This document shows, one piece after another, positions 12,353 through 24,192 of a stretch of DNA of 64,000 nt (position 1 is the stretch's first letter; each line of letters starts with the position of its first letter). The translations under genes were made by a program, and so were the position numbers. Source of the stretch: Holothuria scabra. Its lineage: Eukaryota; Echinodermata; Holothuroidea; Aspidochirotida; Holothuriidae. The notes under the pieces were generated by a model that saw only the letters and a list, made by a program, of their open reading frames with translations, was not told the origin of the DNA and ran no database searches. The DNA lies in contig CM074187.1 in assembly GCA_037179385.1 (NCBI GenBank), forward strand, positions 50,068,879 to 50,132,878. Direction: 5' to 3'.

Positions 12353-13880
12353 TCATTTTTGATTCCTTGCGGAAGGCAGGCAGGCAAGGAATCTATGCGA
12401 TGGTGATGTCGTGTGCATGTGTGTGTGTGTGTGTGTGTGTATGTGACGCTTTGGCTTGCTCATATGTGGCGAGTGTGTTGGCCGTATTGAGTAGATGTTC
12501 CCTATTGTTTTTAGTGGAGATCAAAGGTCATTTGGGGTCACGAGAGGTCAAAAGGTCAAAACTTCGTAAACACGATATCTCGAGAACGGTACGTGTGACT
12601 ATGCTCATATTTGGTGTGTGGGTTGGTCATATTGAGTAGATGATCCTTTTTGTTTTTGGTGGAGATCAAAGGTCATTTGGGGTCACGAGAGGTCAAAAGG
12701 TCAAAACTTCGTAAACACGATAACTCGAGAACGGTACATGTGACTATGCTCATATTTGATGTGTGGGTTGGTCATATTGAGTAGATGATTCCTGTCGATT
12801 TTCGTGGAGATCAAAGGTCATTTGGGGTCACGAGAGGTCAATAGGTAAATTTCTTAGAAATTGCTTGTAAACACGGTATCTCAAGAAGGGTAAGTGTGAC
12901 AAATCTCATATTTGGTGTGTGCATTGGCCATATTGAGTAGATGATCCCTATAGATTTTCGTGGAGATCAAAGGTCATTTGGGGTCACGAGAGGTCAAAAG
13001 GTCAAAACTTCGTAAACTTGATATCTCGAGAACGGTACATGTGACAATGCTCATATTTGGTGTGTGGGTTGGTCATATTGAGTAGATGATCCCTATCGAT
13101 TTTCGTGGAGGTCAAAGGTCATTTGGGGTCACGAGAGGTCAATAGGTAAATTCCTTAGAAATTGCTTGTAAACACGGATTCTCGAGAAGAGTAAGTGTGA
13201 CTAATCTCATATTTGGTGTGTGCATTGGCCATATTGAGTAGATGATCCCTATTGTTTTTGGTGGAGGTCAAAGGTCATTTGGGGTCACAAAAGGTCAAAA
13301 CTTCGTAAACACGATATCACAAGAACGGTACATGTGACTGTGCTCATATTTGGCAAGTGTGTTGGCCATATTGAGTAGATGTTCCCTATCGTTTTTGGTG
13401 GAGGTCAAAGGTCATTTGGGGTCATGAGAGGTCAAAAGGTCAAACTTCGTTAACACGGTATCTCAAGAACAGTACATGTGACTGTGCTCATATTTAGTGT
13501 GTGGATTGGTCATATTTAGTAGATGGTCCCTATTGATTTTCTCAAAGGTCAAAGTTCATTTGGAGTCAACATGTTCAAAGCCTGACAAGCTTTCCTGCAC
13601 AGTCTTTCAAGAAAGGTCACTTTTAGGGTCCTGTAACTTGTCATGTAAATGGCACATAGTGAATACATGGTCCCAGAAGTTTTTGGTGGAGGTCAAATGT
13701 CATTTGGGTTCACGACGGGCAAGGGGGATCTCAATGTAGGAAGACTGGATGCCTTGCATGTGTACTTTGTGGGCACATTATGGAGCCCTGTTAATTGAAA
13801 AACATTGCCAAGCAATGTCAATGTGAAAAAAGGCCTTACATTTCAGCAGCAAGGAATCACTAAGCCTTTTGGCTTTCTGG
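12353..13880 (+). mobile_element. Helitron-like non-autonomous element, second copy
   Basis: The left end reads TCATTTTTG, then a hairpin (GATTCCTTGC at 12361-12370, GCAAGGAATC at 12384-12393), then CTATGC and 'gatggtgatg', then a TG tract. Nine or so ~145-bp units follow. The right end is a hairpin (AAGCC, TTTT, GGCTT) then TCTGG, next base T. The left stem word recurs inverted at 13849-13858 (GCAAGGAATC). TC at the 5' edge and hairpin plus CTGG at the 3' edge are the canonical Helitron signals. No Rep/helicase ORF is present. Relative to the copy at 1439 the conserved anchors are identical but the stem sequences differ. Confidence 0.65.
12470..13720. repeat. ~145-bp minisatellite, AGGTCA-rich
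   Basis: Units are better conserved than in the first array. The GGTCATTTGGGGTCAC core occurs at 12526, 12671, 12816, 12972, 13117, 13273 and 13410, giving spacings of 145, 145, 156, 145, 156 and 137. Each unit also has 'gagaggtcaaaaggtcaaa', 'cgtaaacacgatatctcgag' and 'catattgagtagatg'. Spacers of 4, 4 and 2 bases separate successive AGGTCA/GGGTCA direct half-sites. Confidence 0.9.
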
Positions 13881-16187
13881 TTATTTAAGTGAGCAAGTTA
13901 TTGCAAATGAAAACTAAAAGTAATGACTGCTTACATTATTCACAAGCCTAGGAATGCTATTTCCGACTGGTCGCAATTTTTCAAAATTTTCTGCACGCTT
14001 CGCGCCAATTGATGGTGGCATTCCGCTTAGATTGGTCTTTCGGAAAGAATTGTATATTTCCGGCCGAAAAATCTTCTGCCCTCAAACTGAAATGCTCCCA
14101 TACGACTATGGTCTAGCTTCACGTAGACTTTTTTGGAAAGAACATCAATATGAGTGTATGGGCTTTGTCAACGGTCGTGGGAGGGGGAAGAAGGAAAGTT
14201 TTCATCGGGTAAATATGCTCATTTGCCCCCCCCCCCCCTCCCCCCGACAAGTGATCCCATACGCCACTGATTGAGGGTCTACTTGATGTTTGATCTAGTC
14301 TATCTTCGATATACTGAACCTTCAATTTGAAGACCTATGGTCTTGTGAGATCTCTACATATTGATCATCGCACTAGCGGACCTTCGGTCTAGTGAACCTT
14401 CGGACTAGTGGCATTATATCTACCAAACCATCGATCTAGGGCTCAGGATACATGATACTAGACCAAAACGTGGTTTCGCGCTTTTGTTGCTGGAAACGTC
14501 AATGAAGAGAGATTGTTAGTTTTGAAACACGCATCACCATGGCCAAACAGGACTTTCTCCATTTCTCTCAGGGGGGGGGGGGGGACTTTAAAGAGAAATA
14601 TTGTGTTTGTTTCACAAGAAAATTTCATCCTTTTAAACCAATATTTATTGACACTGAGTGATAAATGAATTCAAAATAATGTAGTACGGTGGTCTTCTTT
14701 TCAATGATAAGTTTCCCACAGTTGGAAATTCAATTATATGATGCTCAAGAATTAATTTGTTCACCCAAACTTTCAAAATTTCAATTGATGCAAGTTCCAT
14801 AGCTATTCTTGTTCATAATATTTTAATTGGATGAAACTTTTGCTGGGCTGTATGTTCGACAATGAACGTTTTGATAATGTCTTGAGCTCTTTTCTTTGAA
14901 CGCTATGTTGGAACATTTCAAACTCAATATTTCCCTTTAAGCCCGGGCCCCTGTCTCGTACGGTCATGCCCATGAGCCAACACCCACGACCCATGACAAT
15001 AAGCTAGTTCGGTAATTCGTTGGCGCAGGGAGTTGTGGGGCACAGCGTTCGATATACACAGTATATAGAGCATAGCATTCCCTTGCTTTGGTGCATGCAA
15101 CATAAACACTAGCCAAACCGAACGAAAATAGGAACTCGGGCACTCTGTACGGCAGATTCAAATGCATATTGTTAGTCAATAGACCAAAAAGGCAATTAAG
15201 CCACACTCAAGGTCTCCATTATTGATATACCCACTGCACTGAGCTACGTTTATGTTATGGTTGGGTTAAGAAACAATGTCACAAAATTTTCATGTAACTT
15301 CAATTTCGGAACACTTGGTGTAGGTGCAGAGCTGGTTTGTTTACCCCGGCAATTTGGATGATGTGCGCATGTGCATAGTCACCAAAACGAATAACTGAAC
15401 TCGCTAATTCCGTCTTCCATACACCCAACCTAGTTTTGACTGCAAATCGATGACTCTCTTTGAAGAACCATTGTTGTGGAGAATCTTCAGTCACTGTTTT
15501 TGATAGCTAGCTGAAGCAGACAAAAGTGACAACGTTCGTGACCGACCTACTTTCTTTATGACACTTATAGTGCTGTACCAGACGATGGGTCGCCAAGATT
15601 TCTTTGAACTTGTCCGCAAACTTTTCGAACAGATAATTTCGAGGAAAGCAGTGTCAATCATTGAGCTCTAGGGCGCTATAAGCAGTTCTTGTCTGACAAA
15701 AGTAATCTACGGAAGAGTCGAAAGCACTTTGGTGTGATGCAATAGAGAACATCGCACGGCAAACAAAAAAGGTTTGACATGATTCAAGACTATCGGTGTT
15801 CTTACTTACAAATTATAACTCGTAATAAAGTGCAGGGATCCTTCAACAAATATTTAGCATTTAAAAAAATCACTCTCTTAGAGTGAAATTATGGACCAAG
15901 CTAAATTTAAATCGACCAAATGTAATCGCAAAAATCGCTTTCACTCTTTTGGAGTAAATAATAAGTCTCAGTTTTCTATCTGTCGTTAATTACTGTTTTC
16001 GATTCATTGGGGAGTTACCAGAGTTTGTCCGGATTTATATAGCATGCATCCTTTCTCTTTGGGACATTTTACAGACATAGTTCCGAGTTGGGCAGTGTCC
16101 AACTTTCTTAGGTTAACGCGAGGGGGATAATGTCTATATTCCCACGTCTCTTTAGTCCCCCGTCTCATTAGACCCCATTTAATCAAC
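13881..16187. other. Gene-free stretch with word-repeat patch
   Basis: No gene recognised. At 14290-14460 there is a patch of words such as 'ccttcggtctagtgaacc' and 'ttcggactagtggc', similar to the patch at about 17760-17965, so these may be remnants of a foldback element. At 15860-15960 a pair of 'cactctcttagagtga' and 'cactcttttggagta' words resembles 31430-31560. G- and C-homopolymers lie at 14228 and 14572. Confidence 0.4.
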
Positions 16188-16195
16188 CCGGGGAC

Positions 16196-17512
16196 CAGTG
16201 GCGTCCCCAAGGGGGGCTAGGGGGGCACATGCCCCTAAAGAATTGTGTGCCCCCGTGTGCCCCCTCCCCCAAACTGAGATTTGAGATTTTCAAAAAAAAT
16301 ATGTCTTCTGTACTCAGAGTGTGACTACGAATTTTTTTAGGATTCGATTCCTCTGTTGAAAAGAAAAGGCAGTAAATTTTCATGTTTTCCAAATGAAAAT
16401 ATCGCAAAAACCTTGGAAATGCCATTTCCGGCTGTCTGAGGGGTTACGTTTTTTCAGTTTTCTTCACACTTCCGACTACGTCAATTGGAGGTGGCGCACA
16501 GCTCAGGTAACCCTTCAAGCAGGATTAAGCCTACATTTTTCCTTCAGAAGATCTCATCTAATTGCCCATCAACTGCCTTTCTTTCTCTTTATAGTCACGG
16601 TGCAGCTTACCTTCCTCAGATTGTCAGCCTGATACGCTCTTGAGAGTAGTTTCACTAACGTTTGTGTTGTTATCAAAAGTAAAATCTTACTCGAAATTGC
16701 CCTGTAAGTAATTTTTTAGGCCAGTGTAAAAACAACCCTTTTAAAAAACAACTTTAAAACCTTACAAACACGCCAAAGACCCAGGAGCTTCCAGGGGCTT
16801 CGCCCCCTGGACCCCCACCAAAACTCACATTGAAGTGCCCATCAACCTTTTTCTCTACAGATCATATATCCCATTTTCAAAATGTCAGCCGGATCCGTTC
16901 TTGGTAGTTGAATCAGTGGTTTTTTACCGAAAGTCTTACTTGAACGTTACCCTGGAGGTAACTTTAACACCAGTGTTAAATCAATAAAATTACCCTTAAA
17001 TAACGTCTTTAATACCTCAAAAATACGTTAAAACTCAGGAGCGTCCAGGGGCTTCGCCCCCGGGACCCCCACCAAAATTCACATTGAAGTGTCCATCAAC
17101 TTTTTTTCTCTATAGATCATCTACCCCATTTTCAAAATGTCAGCCGGATAAGCTCTTGGTAGTTGAGTCAGTGGTTTTTTTTACCGAGAGGCTTACTTGA
17201 AGTTACCCTGGAGGTAATTCTTAGGCCAGTGTTAAGTCAATAAAATTACCCTTAAATAACGTCTTTAATACCTCACATACACGCTAAAACCCAGGAGCTT
17301 CCGGGGGCTTCGACCCTTAACCCCCACCGGGGCTTTGCCCCTGGACCCCACCAGGGGCCCTTATGCGGGCCCCTGGACCCCACCCGTTGAGCCTCGCGCT
17401 TCGCGCTCGGTTGCGCCTCCGGCGCCATGAGTGGAGTCTATATGCCCCCATAAAATCGTTGTGCCCCCTCAGTGCCCCCGCCCCCAGAATGAAATGTCTG
17501 GTGACGCCACTG
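16196..17512. mobile_element. hAT-like element with internal ~255-bp repeats
   Basis: Starts CAGTGGCGTCCCCAAGG and ends GGTGACGCCACTG. The flanks are CCGGGGAC (16188-16195) and CCGGTGAC (17513-17520), an 8-bp TSD with one mismatch. Inside, a block of about 255 bases ('cttcgccccctggaccccca', 'cacattgaagtg', 'tttcaaaatgtcagccgga', 'taaaattacccttaaataac') is present at about 16765 and 17015, with a third, truncated start at about 17275. No transposase ORF; non-autonomous. Confidence 0.75.
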
Positions 17513-17520
17513 CCGGTGAC

Positions 17521-19020
17521 CAATGAGACGGGGGACTATAGAGCGGACCCTACGTGGAGTATATAATATGCATTGAATCCGTTTTCCTAACTCTTGCGCT
17601 AATCCTGATCAACGTACAGTGTAAACTGAGTGTAATGAGCTAGGAGGGAAGAATATGTCCTCGTCGGTAAGTTTATTCACTTTGGATATTTCTAGGAGGG
17701 AAGGGTGTGAAATTTTTTCATATGTGATAAAATCAGTGATGGGTATTGATTTTAGTACATTTTACACTGGTTCTTGATCTTTGGTCTTGTTTCTTTGGTC
17801 CTATGTCTTTGGTCTTAGGTGTTAGGATTTAGATATCCAGGTCTCTGTTTCCCACACACCCGTTTGGACGAAAATTATATTTGGATAAGAGTAAGCATTT
17901 CGTAGGAGTAAGGATAGTCGGTCTAGTGAACTTTCCATCTAACGAACATGATATCGAGAACCATGCCCATAGAGGTACCCCTCCCCTCTGCTTGGGTGGG
18001 GGCAAGACTAAATCTGGGAAAATAAAATATTTGCCAAATGTTTTTGTAAATGATGTCAACGCTATACGTTCGAATAAAAGGAAGAAAAATCAGATGGATG
18101 GGTTTTGGGGCCTAACAGACGTCACTGTCAGGTTGGGAGCTGAGGATCACCTACACGAAAGAAGTAATCACGCGAGAAATTCTATCCGTGGGACGCTGCC
18201 ATCAGTTGGCGCGAAGCGTAGAGGAAATGTTTCAAATCCCGAACCCTCTAAAATAATCATTCCCTTCTATTTTTCGCTTTTCCCGAAAAATGTCATCGCT
18301 GCCCAAAACATTCCGACTGTTGGAAGCTTGCCCTGTCACCGACCCATATAGCCTACCCATGACCTTGTCCAACAGCTCCTGTACTATATGCATCCCCCAC
18401 CCGGTTGAGAAAAGTAGATTATGCACAAAAGTGGTACTCCGAAGAGCGGACACTGCTTCCTCAGCTCCTCAGCTTCCAAAGCCATGATTGAACAAGGAAT
18501 ATGCCGTACAGTCTGCTACGCAGGTAACCAGCTCTTCAGATGATTCGCATGTTCACTTCGATTAAACTTAGTAACGTAACAGAGCACATGACTTCATGCA
18601 TTATACATGGTGGTTACTGCCCCACTCTCCACTCTCCAATATGTGGGGTACACCATCCGCTTGGGACTCATTTGAATCCACGGAATGGATTGGAAGAGAC
18701 AAGGGGGAAGAGCAAGGGGGTTATTTTTATTTCAGAAGTTGCAGGATATCTGCTTCGCGATTTATCCCCAATCTCAGTGAGGCCTCCAAGACTAGGGGCA
18801 CAGACGCAAAGTGGTGGAAAATGTTTCACTGAATACTTGAAGTTCTTTTACAAAAATCGAAGCTAAACATTTTTATGGCAGCTGTGAAAATAATTATGTG
18901 GATTCCGAAAATGTAAGTTATAGGGTAGTTTTCTGGGGATAACGGTTGATTTTAAATGTAAAAGTCAGATATACGGTGCCGATGGTCGGGATCGCGCGGA
19001 GCGCGTGGAAAGTTTAAAAG
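17521..19020. other. Gene-free stretch
   Basis: The TSD of the preceding hAT-like element sits between 'cccccgtctcatt' (16156-16168) and 'aatgagacggggg' (17522-17534), so that element landed inside an older inverted repeat. A 'ggtcttgtttctttggtcct' word patch covers about 17755-17830, with 'gtcggtctagtgaac' at 17920. An isolated 'gccatcagttggcgcgaagc' hAT core word lies at 18199. The 156-residue ORF at 17881-18351 spans this core word and has no family resemblance; I treat it as spurious. Confidence 0.4.
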
Positions 19021-19028
19021 CTCGCGAC

Positions 19029-20586
19029 CAGTGGCGTAGCCAGGATGGGATTTTTTTTGGGGGGGGGGGCTAGGTAACAAGTGGGGGGGCCTGGTACCTC
19101 CGAGGGTCAGGCACGGCAAGACTATCTAAGCGGAGCGCCACCATCAGTTGGCGCGGAGCGTACAAGAAAATTTTGGGCTTTAACCCCTTCCAGATGGCCG
19201 GAAACGGCACTTCCCATGTGTTTTAAGCTGGATGTACCCAGCCTTGAAATACGAATCTCATGTCTGCGATGTCTCAATAATGAGAATAAAAAATCAATCT
19301 ATGAAAAATGGCAATACATACACTTTTTAGGGACCCTCAAACTGGGCACTTCTGATCTGTGGCCTGGGGGATGAGACTAAAGGGAGCCGGTATCTCCCTT
19401 TCCCTTAGGAAAAATTGTGAACTTCAGAAGCACGTAGATCGCAAATGCGGCAATATTTGAATCTAAGCGGAGCGCCACTATCAGTTGGCGCGGAGCGTAC
19501 AAGAAAATTTTGGGCTTTAAAACCCCTCCAGATGGCCGGAAACGGCACTTCCCACGTGTTTTAAACTGGATGTAACCAGCCGCAAATGCGGCAATATTTG
19601 AATGGATTTCAGCTTACCTAAGGCAGCACCTCACCCTTTAACAGGAAAACCAAACGTAGTTGTGTTCCCCTCTGAGAAACTTTCTTTGCGTTAGATTTCC
19701 TAGATGCAAAAAGGTGCTATGTTTGGCAAAACTTTGAACTGATTATAGGCCTGAGTTTTCGGATTTTCCCTTTTTGGGGAGCATGAAAAATATAAAAATA
19801 TTTTTAGTTTTTGTAGAGATTTTACAAAAGACATACATACTACCAAAGAAACAATGTGCAAAATGGTGCAGCATTTGTTCATCGGTACATTTCGTAGTCA
19901 AAATTAAAATACTACGAATAAATCCCTCAAAATAATTGAACCTCAAAGCAGAAGTATGGATCATGTGGGAAACACATGAAATCCGGACCTTGTGGACATT
20001 TTGCAAATCCCCCCGGACGCCAGTGCCAACTACTAAAAAGAGGACATGTCGAAAAAATCGTCCTACAGTGGCACTTGTCATGGGAAGGAGTGAGGCACGA
20101 CATAGGCCTACTTGTTAAGGATGGAAGGGAAGAATTATCCGAAGGCAGTACCTTACCCTTATCTGCTTACGGCATATTTTGTGTATAATAAAGTATAGGA
20201 ATGGTCGTGTAAGAGTGGTCTCCAGTGTACGATTGCCTTATTTTCAGTAAATCAATCAGCCATCCGAAAGGCAGAAAGGGTCTTAACCTAACAAAGTCAC
20301 ATTAAAGTTTGTCGTCGAGACTTTCGTTTCATCTTCGAAGTGAAATGCAATAAACGACAGTGCAGATCACAAACGGTAGGCCTATCTAATTTAGTGAAAG
20401 TAGGCATTTTAAAGTTATTGCTTGATTTCATACGTGCGGACAAAATGTGTTTTACACACATTCATCCATGATTTTTTTTTTTTAATTTTTGCACATTTTT
20501 TTATTTTTATTTTTTTCAATTACTCTATCAGGACGCAAAAAATCTGGGGGGGGGGGGGGGGGGGGGGCCTGGAGAAAACGCCACTG
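19029..20586. mobile_element. hAT-like element, perfect 8-bp TSD
   Basis: Begins CAGTGGCGTAGCCAGG and ends GAAAACGCCACTG. The flanks are identical CTCGCGAC octamers at 19021-19028 and 20587-20594. The interior holds two copies (about 19123 and 19463) of the core 'gcggagcgccaccatcagtt' followed by 'ggcgcggagcgtacaagaaa' and 'ccagatggccggaaacggca'. A 22-G run (20546-20567) sits just inside the right end and a shorter G run inside the left end. No transposase ORF. Confidence 0.85.
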
Positions 20587-22399
20587 CTCGCGACAGATTT
20601 GCGAAACTTCTGATATTTCGAACACAATTTGTAATAAGCATGATCGGTAAAAATAGAACCGTACATGACTCGGTCGAAGACACTTCATCCAGAAATATAT
20701 ATTTTAACTCCTTTCGAAGAAATGAATGGGGATCTCATTCTGTTACCCCCGTTGCAGTGCCGCTGAACAGGGAGCGTAAATCCGTACAAATTGCAAGCAA
20801 AGCGAACGGAAATTTGCGTTTGAATTGTTGTGCAATCCTGCCTCATTCAACAATCAGAGAGCATTTGAGAAGATCCGGTATTACAGAGCCAAAAACATAG
20901 AACTGAACTGATTAAAGTGCGCGGAGCGCATAAAAAATGGTAGCTTGGAAAAGATTTGTGGTAGAAAACAAATATCATTATCAAACATTCCTTTATAAGT
21001 GTGTTCGTGGGGAGGGGATGACAAATGTGTAAATTATTAACCCTTTGTATTAACGTCCCCTCCGCAAAAAGTGGAGGGGTCATTCCCCCTGTTACGCCCA
21101 TGTACAGGAGTACAGCATCTGCAAAGCGATTTGTCACCAATTTCAAATTTGTCCAACCCACCGTTCTATCTTTATTTAAAGCAGCTCATTGAGCTGGTTC
21201 ATGAAATTCAACAAATTTCTTCAAGGCTGTTAAGTTTTCTTCACGTGATTAATGGTCAAACTTAGACACTCTCCATACCCTACCTACACGAACTGTTTTA
21301 TGGGTTGGTACTTAATGGCTCAATCTGATGTTCAAAAATTCGGCACCAAACAGTTTTTGGCAAAATATGCACAAAACTGTTACAAGTGAAGACACCACAA
21401 AAGTCAAAATTTTAAATTTTTCCATAACTACTGGGTATGAAACTTGATTAATCATGCTAAAGCATTTTCATGTGGTAGTGCCTTTTACTTTTTCTAAGTA
21501 ATCGATGTGGAACTCAATGAGCCCCTTTAAACAAACATGCAACTTAGTAGCAAGTCAAGTCTCTGATTTATTATATTTAAGACGACACCAAATTTGACAA
21601 GGAATATTGGGCAAGGTCATAGCTTGACAGAGTTATGTGGGTTGTTCTCGTCGTGGGTGTCGCGAAAGTGATTTGTGATGCTGTTGCAGGTGGCTAGAAG
21701 AAGGGTGAACTTTCTTGTACGGAGTCCTCTACTGGGGCAGTGCACTTCCCGTTTTAGGGTACTACGGAAACATCTACGGAATATCTGCCTTGAAATAGAC
21801 ATAGCTTTTAGTTGAAATTGGAAAGGATAGATGCATTTCATTTTGTCAGATGGTCTAGTGCTGCTAAGGTATCCTGATTCCAAGGGCCAAAGGTCTCGGT
21901 GGAACGAAGTCATCGGAAGCCATAGCCCGCGGAACGGACGAAGTCTTTTCGTTCAGCTCATCGCTACGAAAAACCAACGGCGTTGGAGACAAAATCATTT
22001 CAAATCGCGTAGAAATCCAACGGAAACTTCATTTTCATAGCGCTACAGTCACAGAGGCGATACGCAGGCTACGAAAGCCCCGACGTCTTATCATATGTCT
22101 GCCTTTGTCCCTTTTTAGCTTTTTTCGTTCAAAACGGGAAATCGGGGGGGGGGGTTCAAATGTCCTCATGAGACCCCTGTGCCACCACTGCACGCTCTTT
22201 TCATCCATCGGACCCACCACTCTACCCCATTCATACCATCTCCAACCCTCAGGCGATTCTTCAAGCTAGAAAGCATGTTCCGTTATTCCGACCATTTTGA
22301 AACAGTTTTATGACTGTTTTCTGGGGAATTTTCTATAACATTTCCTTAATTGATGCGAGGAAGGAAAAATGTTGAATGTACTCTTTGAAATGGATGTTA

Positions 22400-22715
22400 A
22401 AGCCCGCGAGACCGACGGTTCACAAGACCGAAGGTTCGCCATACCGAAAACCAAACGGGGTTCACGAGACTGAAAAGAAAATAAGATCCGCGAGACCGAA
22501 AATGAGAGAAGGTTCTAAAGACCGACTTTAAAACCCCACTAACCTATATTCATTTTCAGGCTCGCGGGCACATTCTCATTTTCGGTCTCGTGGACCTCTT
22601 CGCCCTTTCGGTCTCGCGAACTCTTTCACATTTTTGGTCTCGCGAACCTTTTCTTCGTTTCGGTCTCGTGGATCCTTGCTCATTCAAATTTTCGGTCTCG
22701 TGGGATGCCTCAGAG
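22400..22715. repeat. Foldback-like locus of 'cggtctcgcgaacc' words
   Basis: The left arm (22402-22545) repeats 'gcgagaccgaaa' and 'gttcacgagaccgaa'. The right arm (22556-22712) repeats the reverse complement 'ttttcggtctcgtggacc'. Only about 15 bases separate the arms, so the locus is nearly a full palindrome of degenerate ~30-base units. The same word family recurs at 32100-32475. Confidence 0.6.
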
Positions 22716-23499
22716 ATCTTTTTGAAATACACAAATGGCAATAATTTTTTTCCGTAGTACAAAGTCTTCCCGGAGCAAGAAAGGCGACAAGAAGCCTCTC
22801 TAGAGTTTCGTCACAACGCGTTTGTTTAATGATGTGATGACAGACGATCGGCAGGGACATTTCCACGCGGAGCGGAAAAAGTTTTTTGTTCTGCTCATCG
22901 CTATGAAAGCCAAGGTTGCAGCAACAGCGGCGCTACGCAGGCTACGGGGAACATCGGCTTTGAAAAATCACTACATGCATGACGGTTTGGTTATTCAAAT
23001 CGTTGAAGTACTACCTTCGAGGTACTACTTTCATGTTCAATTGTTACAATTTGCTGCAACAGCCGCTTGGGGGAAATCTGTCCAAGTAGGCCTACTTCTC
23101 TATCACTCTGGTAGGTGTCATTTATGAAGGTGCATAGGAGAGGAGCGACGGCTACCGGGAGGAAGACGAGGGGGTTGACGTTAGTTTACAGGGCATTTAT
23201 AATGTGAGAGTGATCCACTTCCAATGCCGAAAATTCTGAGGAAGTTACTCCACACCCCATACCCCAACTACAATTTTCACCCATCGTTTACCAGAATTAT
23301 CGATTGTTGCAGTCCTTTGATTGAAAATAGCAAATGAAACACCCATTCAATAGTCTCCCTGATCAAAGTCACATTACGTCAAGTCATATTTTGCCATGGT
23401 CAATTCAAATTTAAGTAATATGTAACAAACTAGCAACAAAAGTTGAAAGTTTTTAAAAGGGAAATGACATCAAAAGAGTTACAGGATTGCCAGTGTAAC

Positions 23500-23530
23500 A
23501 CCAGGGAGTTGCCTTTAGCAACTCCCTGGT
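23500..23530. other. Perfect 13-bp stem hairpin
   Basis: ACCAGGGAGTTGC and its reverse complement GCAACTCCCTGGT flank the loop CTTTA. 'gggagttgcaactc' at 4702 is a related word, so this is probably a fragment of a dispersed repeat and not a terminator or RNA gene. Confidence 0.7.
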
Positions 23531-24192
23531 AACACCAACCAAGGAGGTGTTACAACTCCCCGCACCAACCCATTTCGAACATGATCCTCCAGTACTTGAA
23601 CAACTTAGGACTAAGGTGAACACTCTACATAGGCCTGTACATGTCAGGTTTCTGGACATAGTGAGGTTGAATAATTTTTTCCAAGCTTATGCACCCGTCT
23701 GCACGGTCAACCCCCGTCCCCTTCCTCTGCACACACACGTATTTCCTTGAGCGTTATTTCATCGATCAAGGTCAACTTGTAGCTCAACGTCCGGCGGAGT
23801 GGGTGGCGCTTTTCATCAACATTAACGTAATGTGTACTGTCAGACGAAACACATCCATCGTGCACGTCGTTGTGAGGGGGTATACGTTGGATATGCGCCG
23901 ATTAAACGAAGACGAACTATGTGCAACGAAACAAGCACTAGGCCTACTTCTTTGGGAGTAGCATTCGGCTGTTCGGTTTTGCCGAACGGCTCTTTGCCAG
24001 AGAGTCGGAAGGAATTGCAGGGCAAGAGGAGTCAGCTTGAATATGCAATACTGAAGTCATAAAATAGGGTGTCTATAAAACAAAGGCCGAAGACCTAAGA
24101 CCTATAAAACGAAGACCCAACTAGCTATAAAACGAAGACCTATAAAACGAAGACCCAACTAGCTATAAAACGAAGACCGAAGACCTAGGTGG

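Larger units (their letters stand above)
20595..24057. other. Gene-free stretch
   Basis: No supported gene. Repeated phrases include 'gttcagctcatcgctacgaa' (21952) and 'gttctgctcatcgctatgaa' (22889), also recognisable in reverse near 9950, which mark another dispersed repeat. A 13-bp stem hairpin lies at 23500-23530 (ACCAGGGAGTTGC, 5-base loop). The foldback patch at 22400-22715 is listed separately. ORFs of 90-104 residues at 20847-21161, 22822-23127 and 23689-23961 show no domain I recognise. Confidence 0.4.

Noticed and set aside
17881..18351. 156-residue plus-strand ORF
   Set aside because: Contains an isolated hAT core word and word-array sequence and no recognisable domain or splice context.
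23500..23530. Hairpin as a transcription terminator or small RNA gene
   Set aside because: There is no adjacent gene or T tract, and related words occur elsewhere (4702). It is better read as a repeat fragment.
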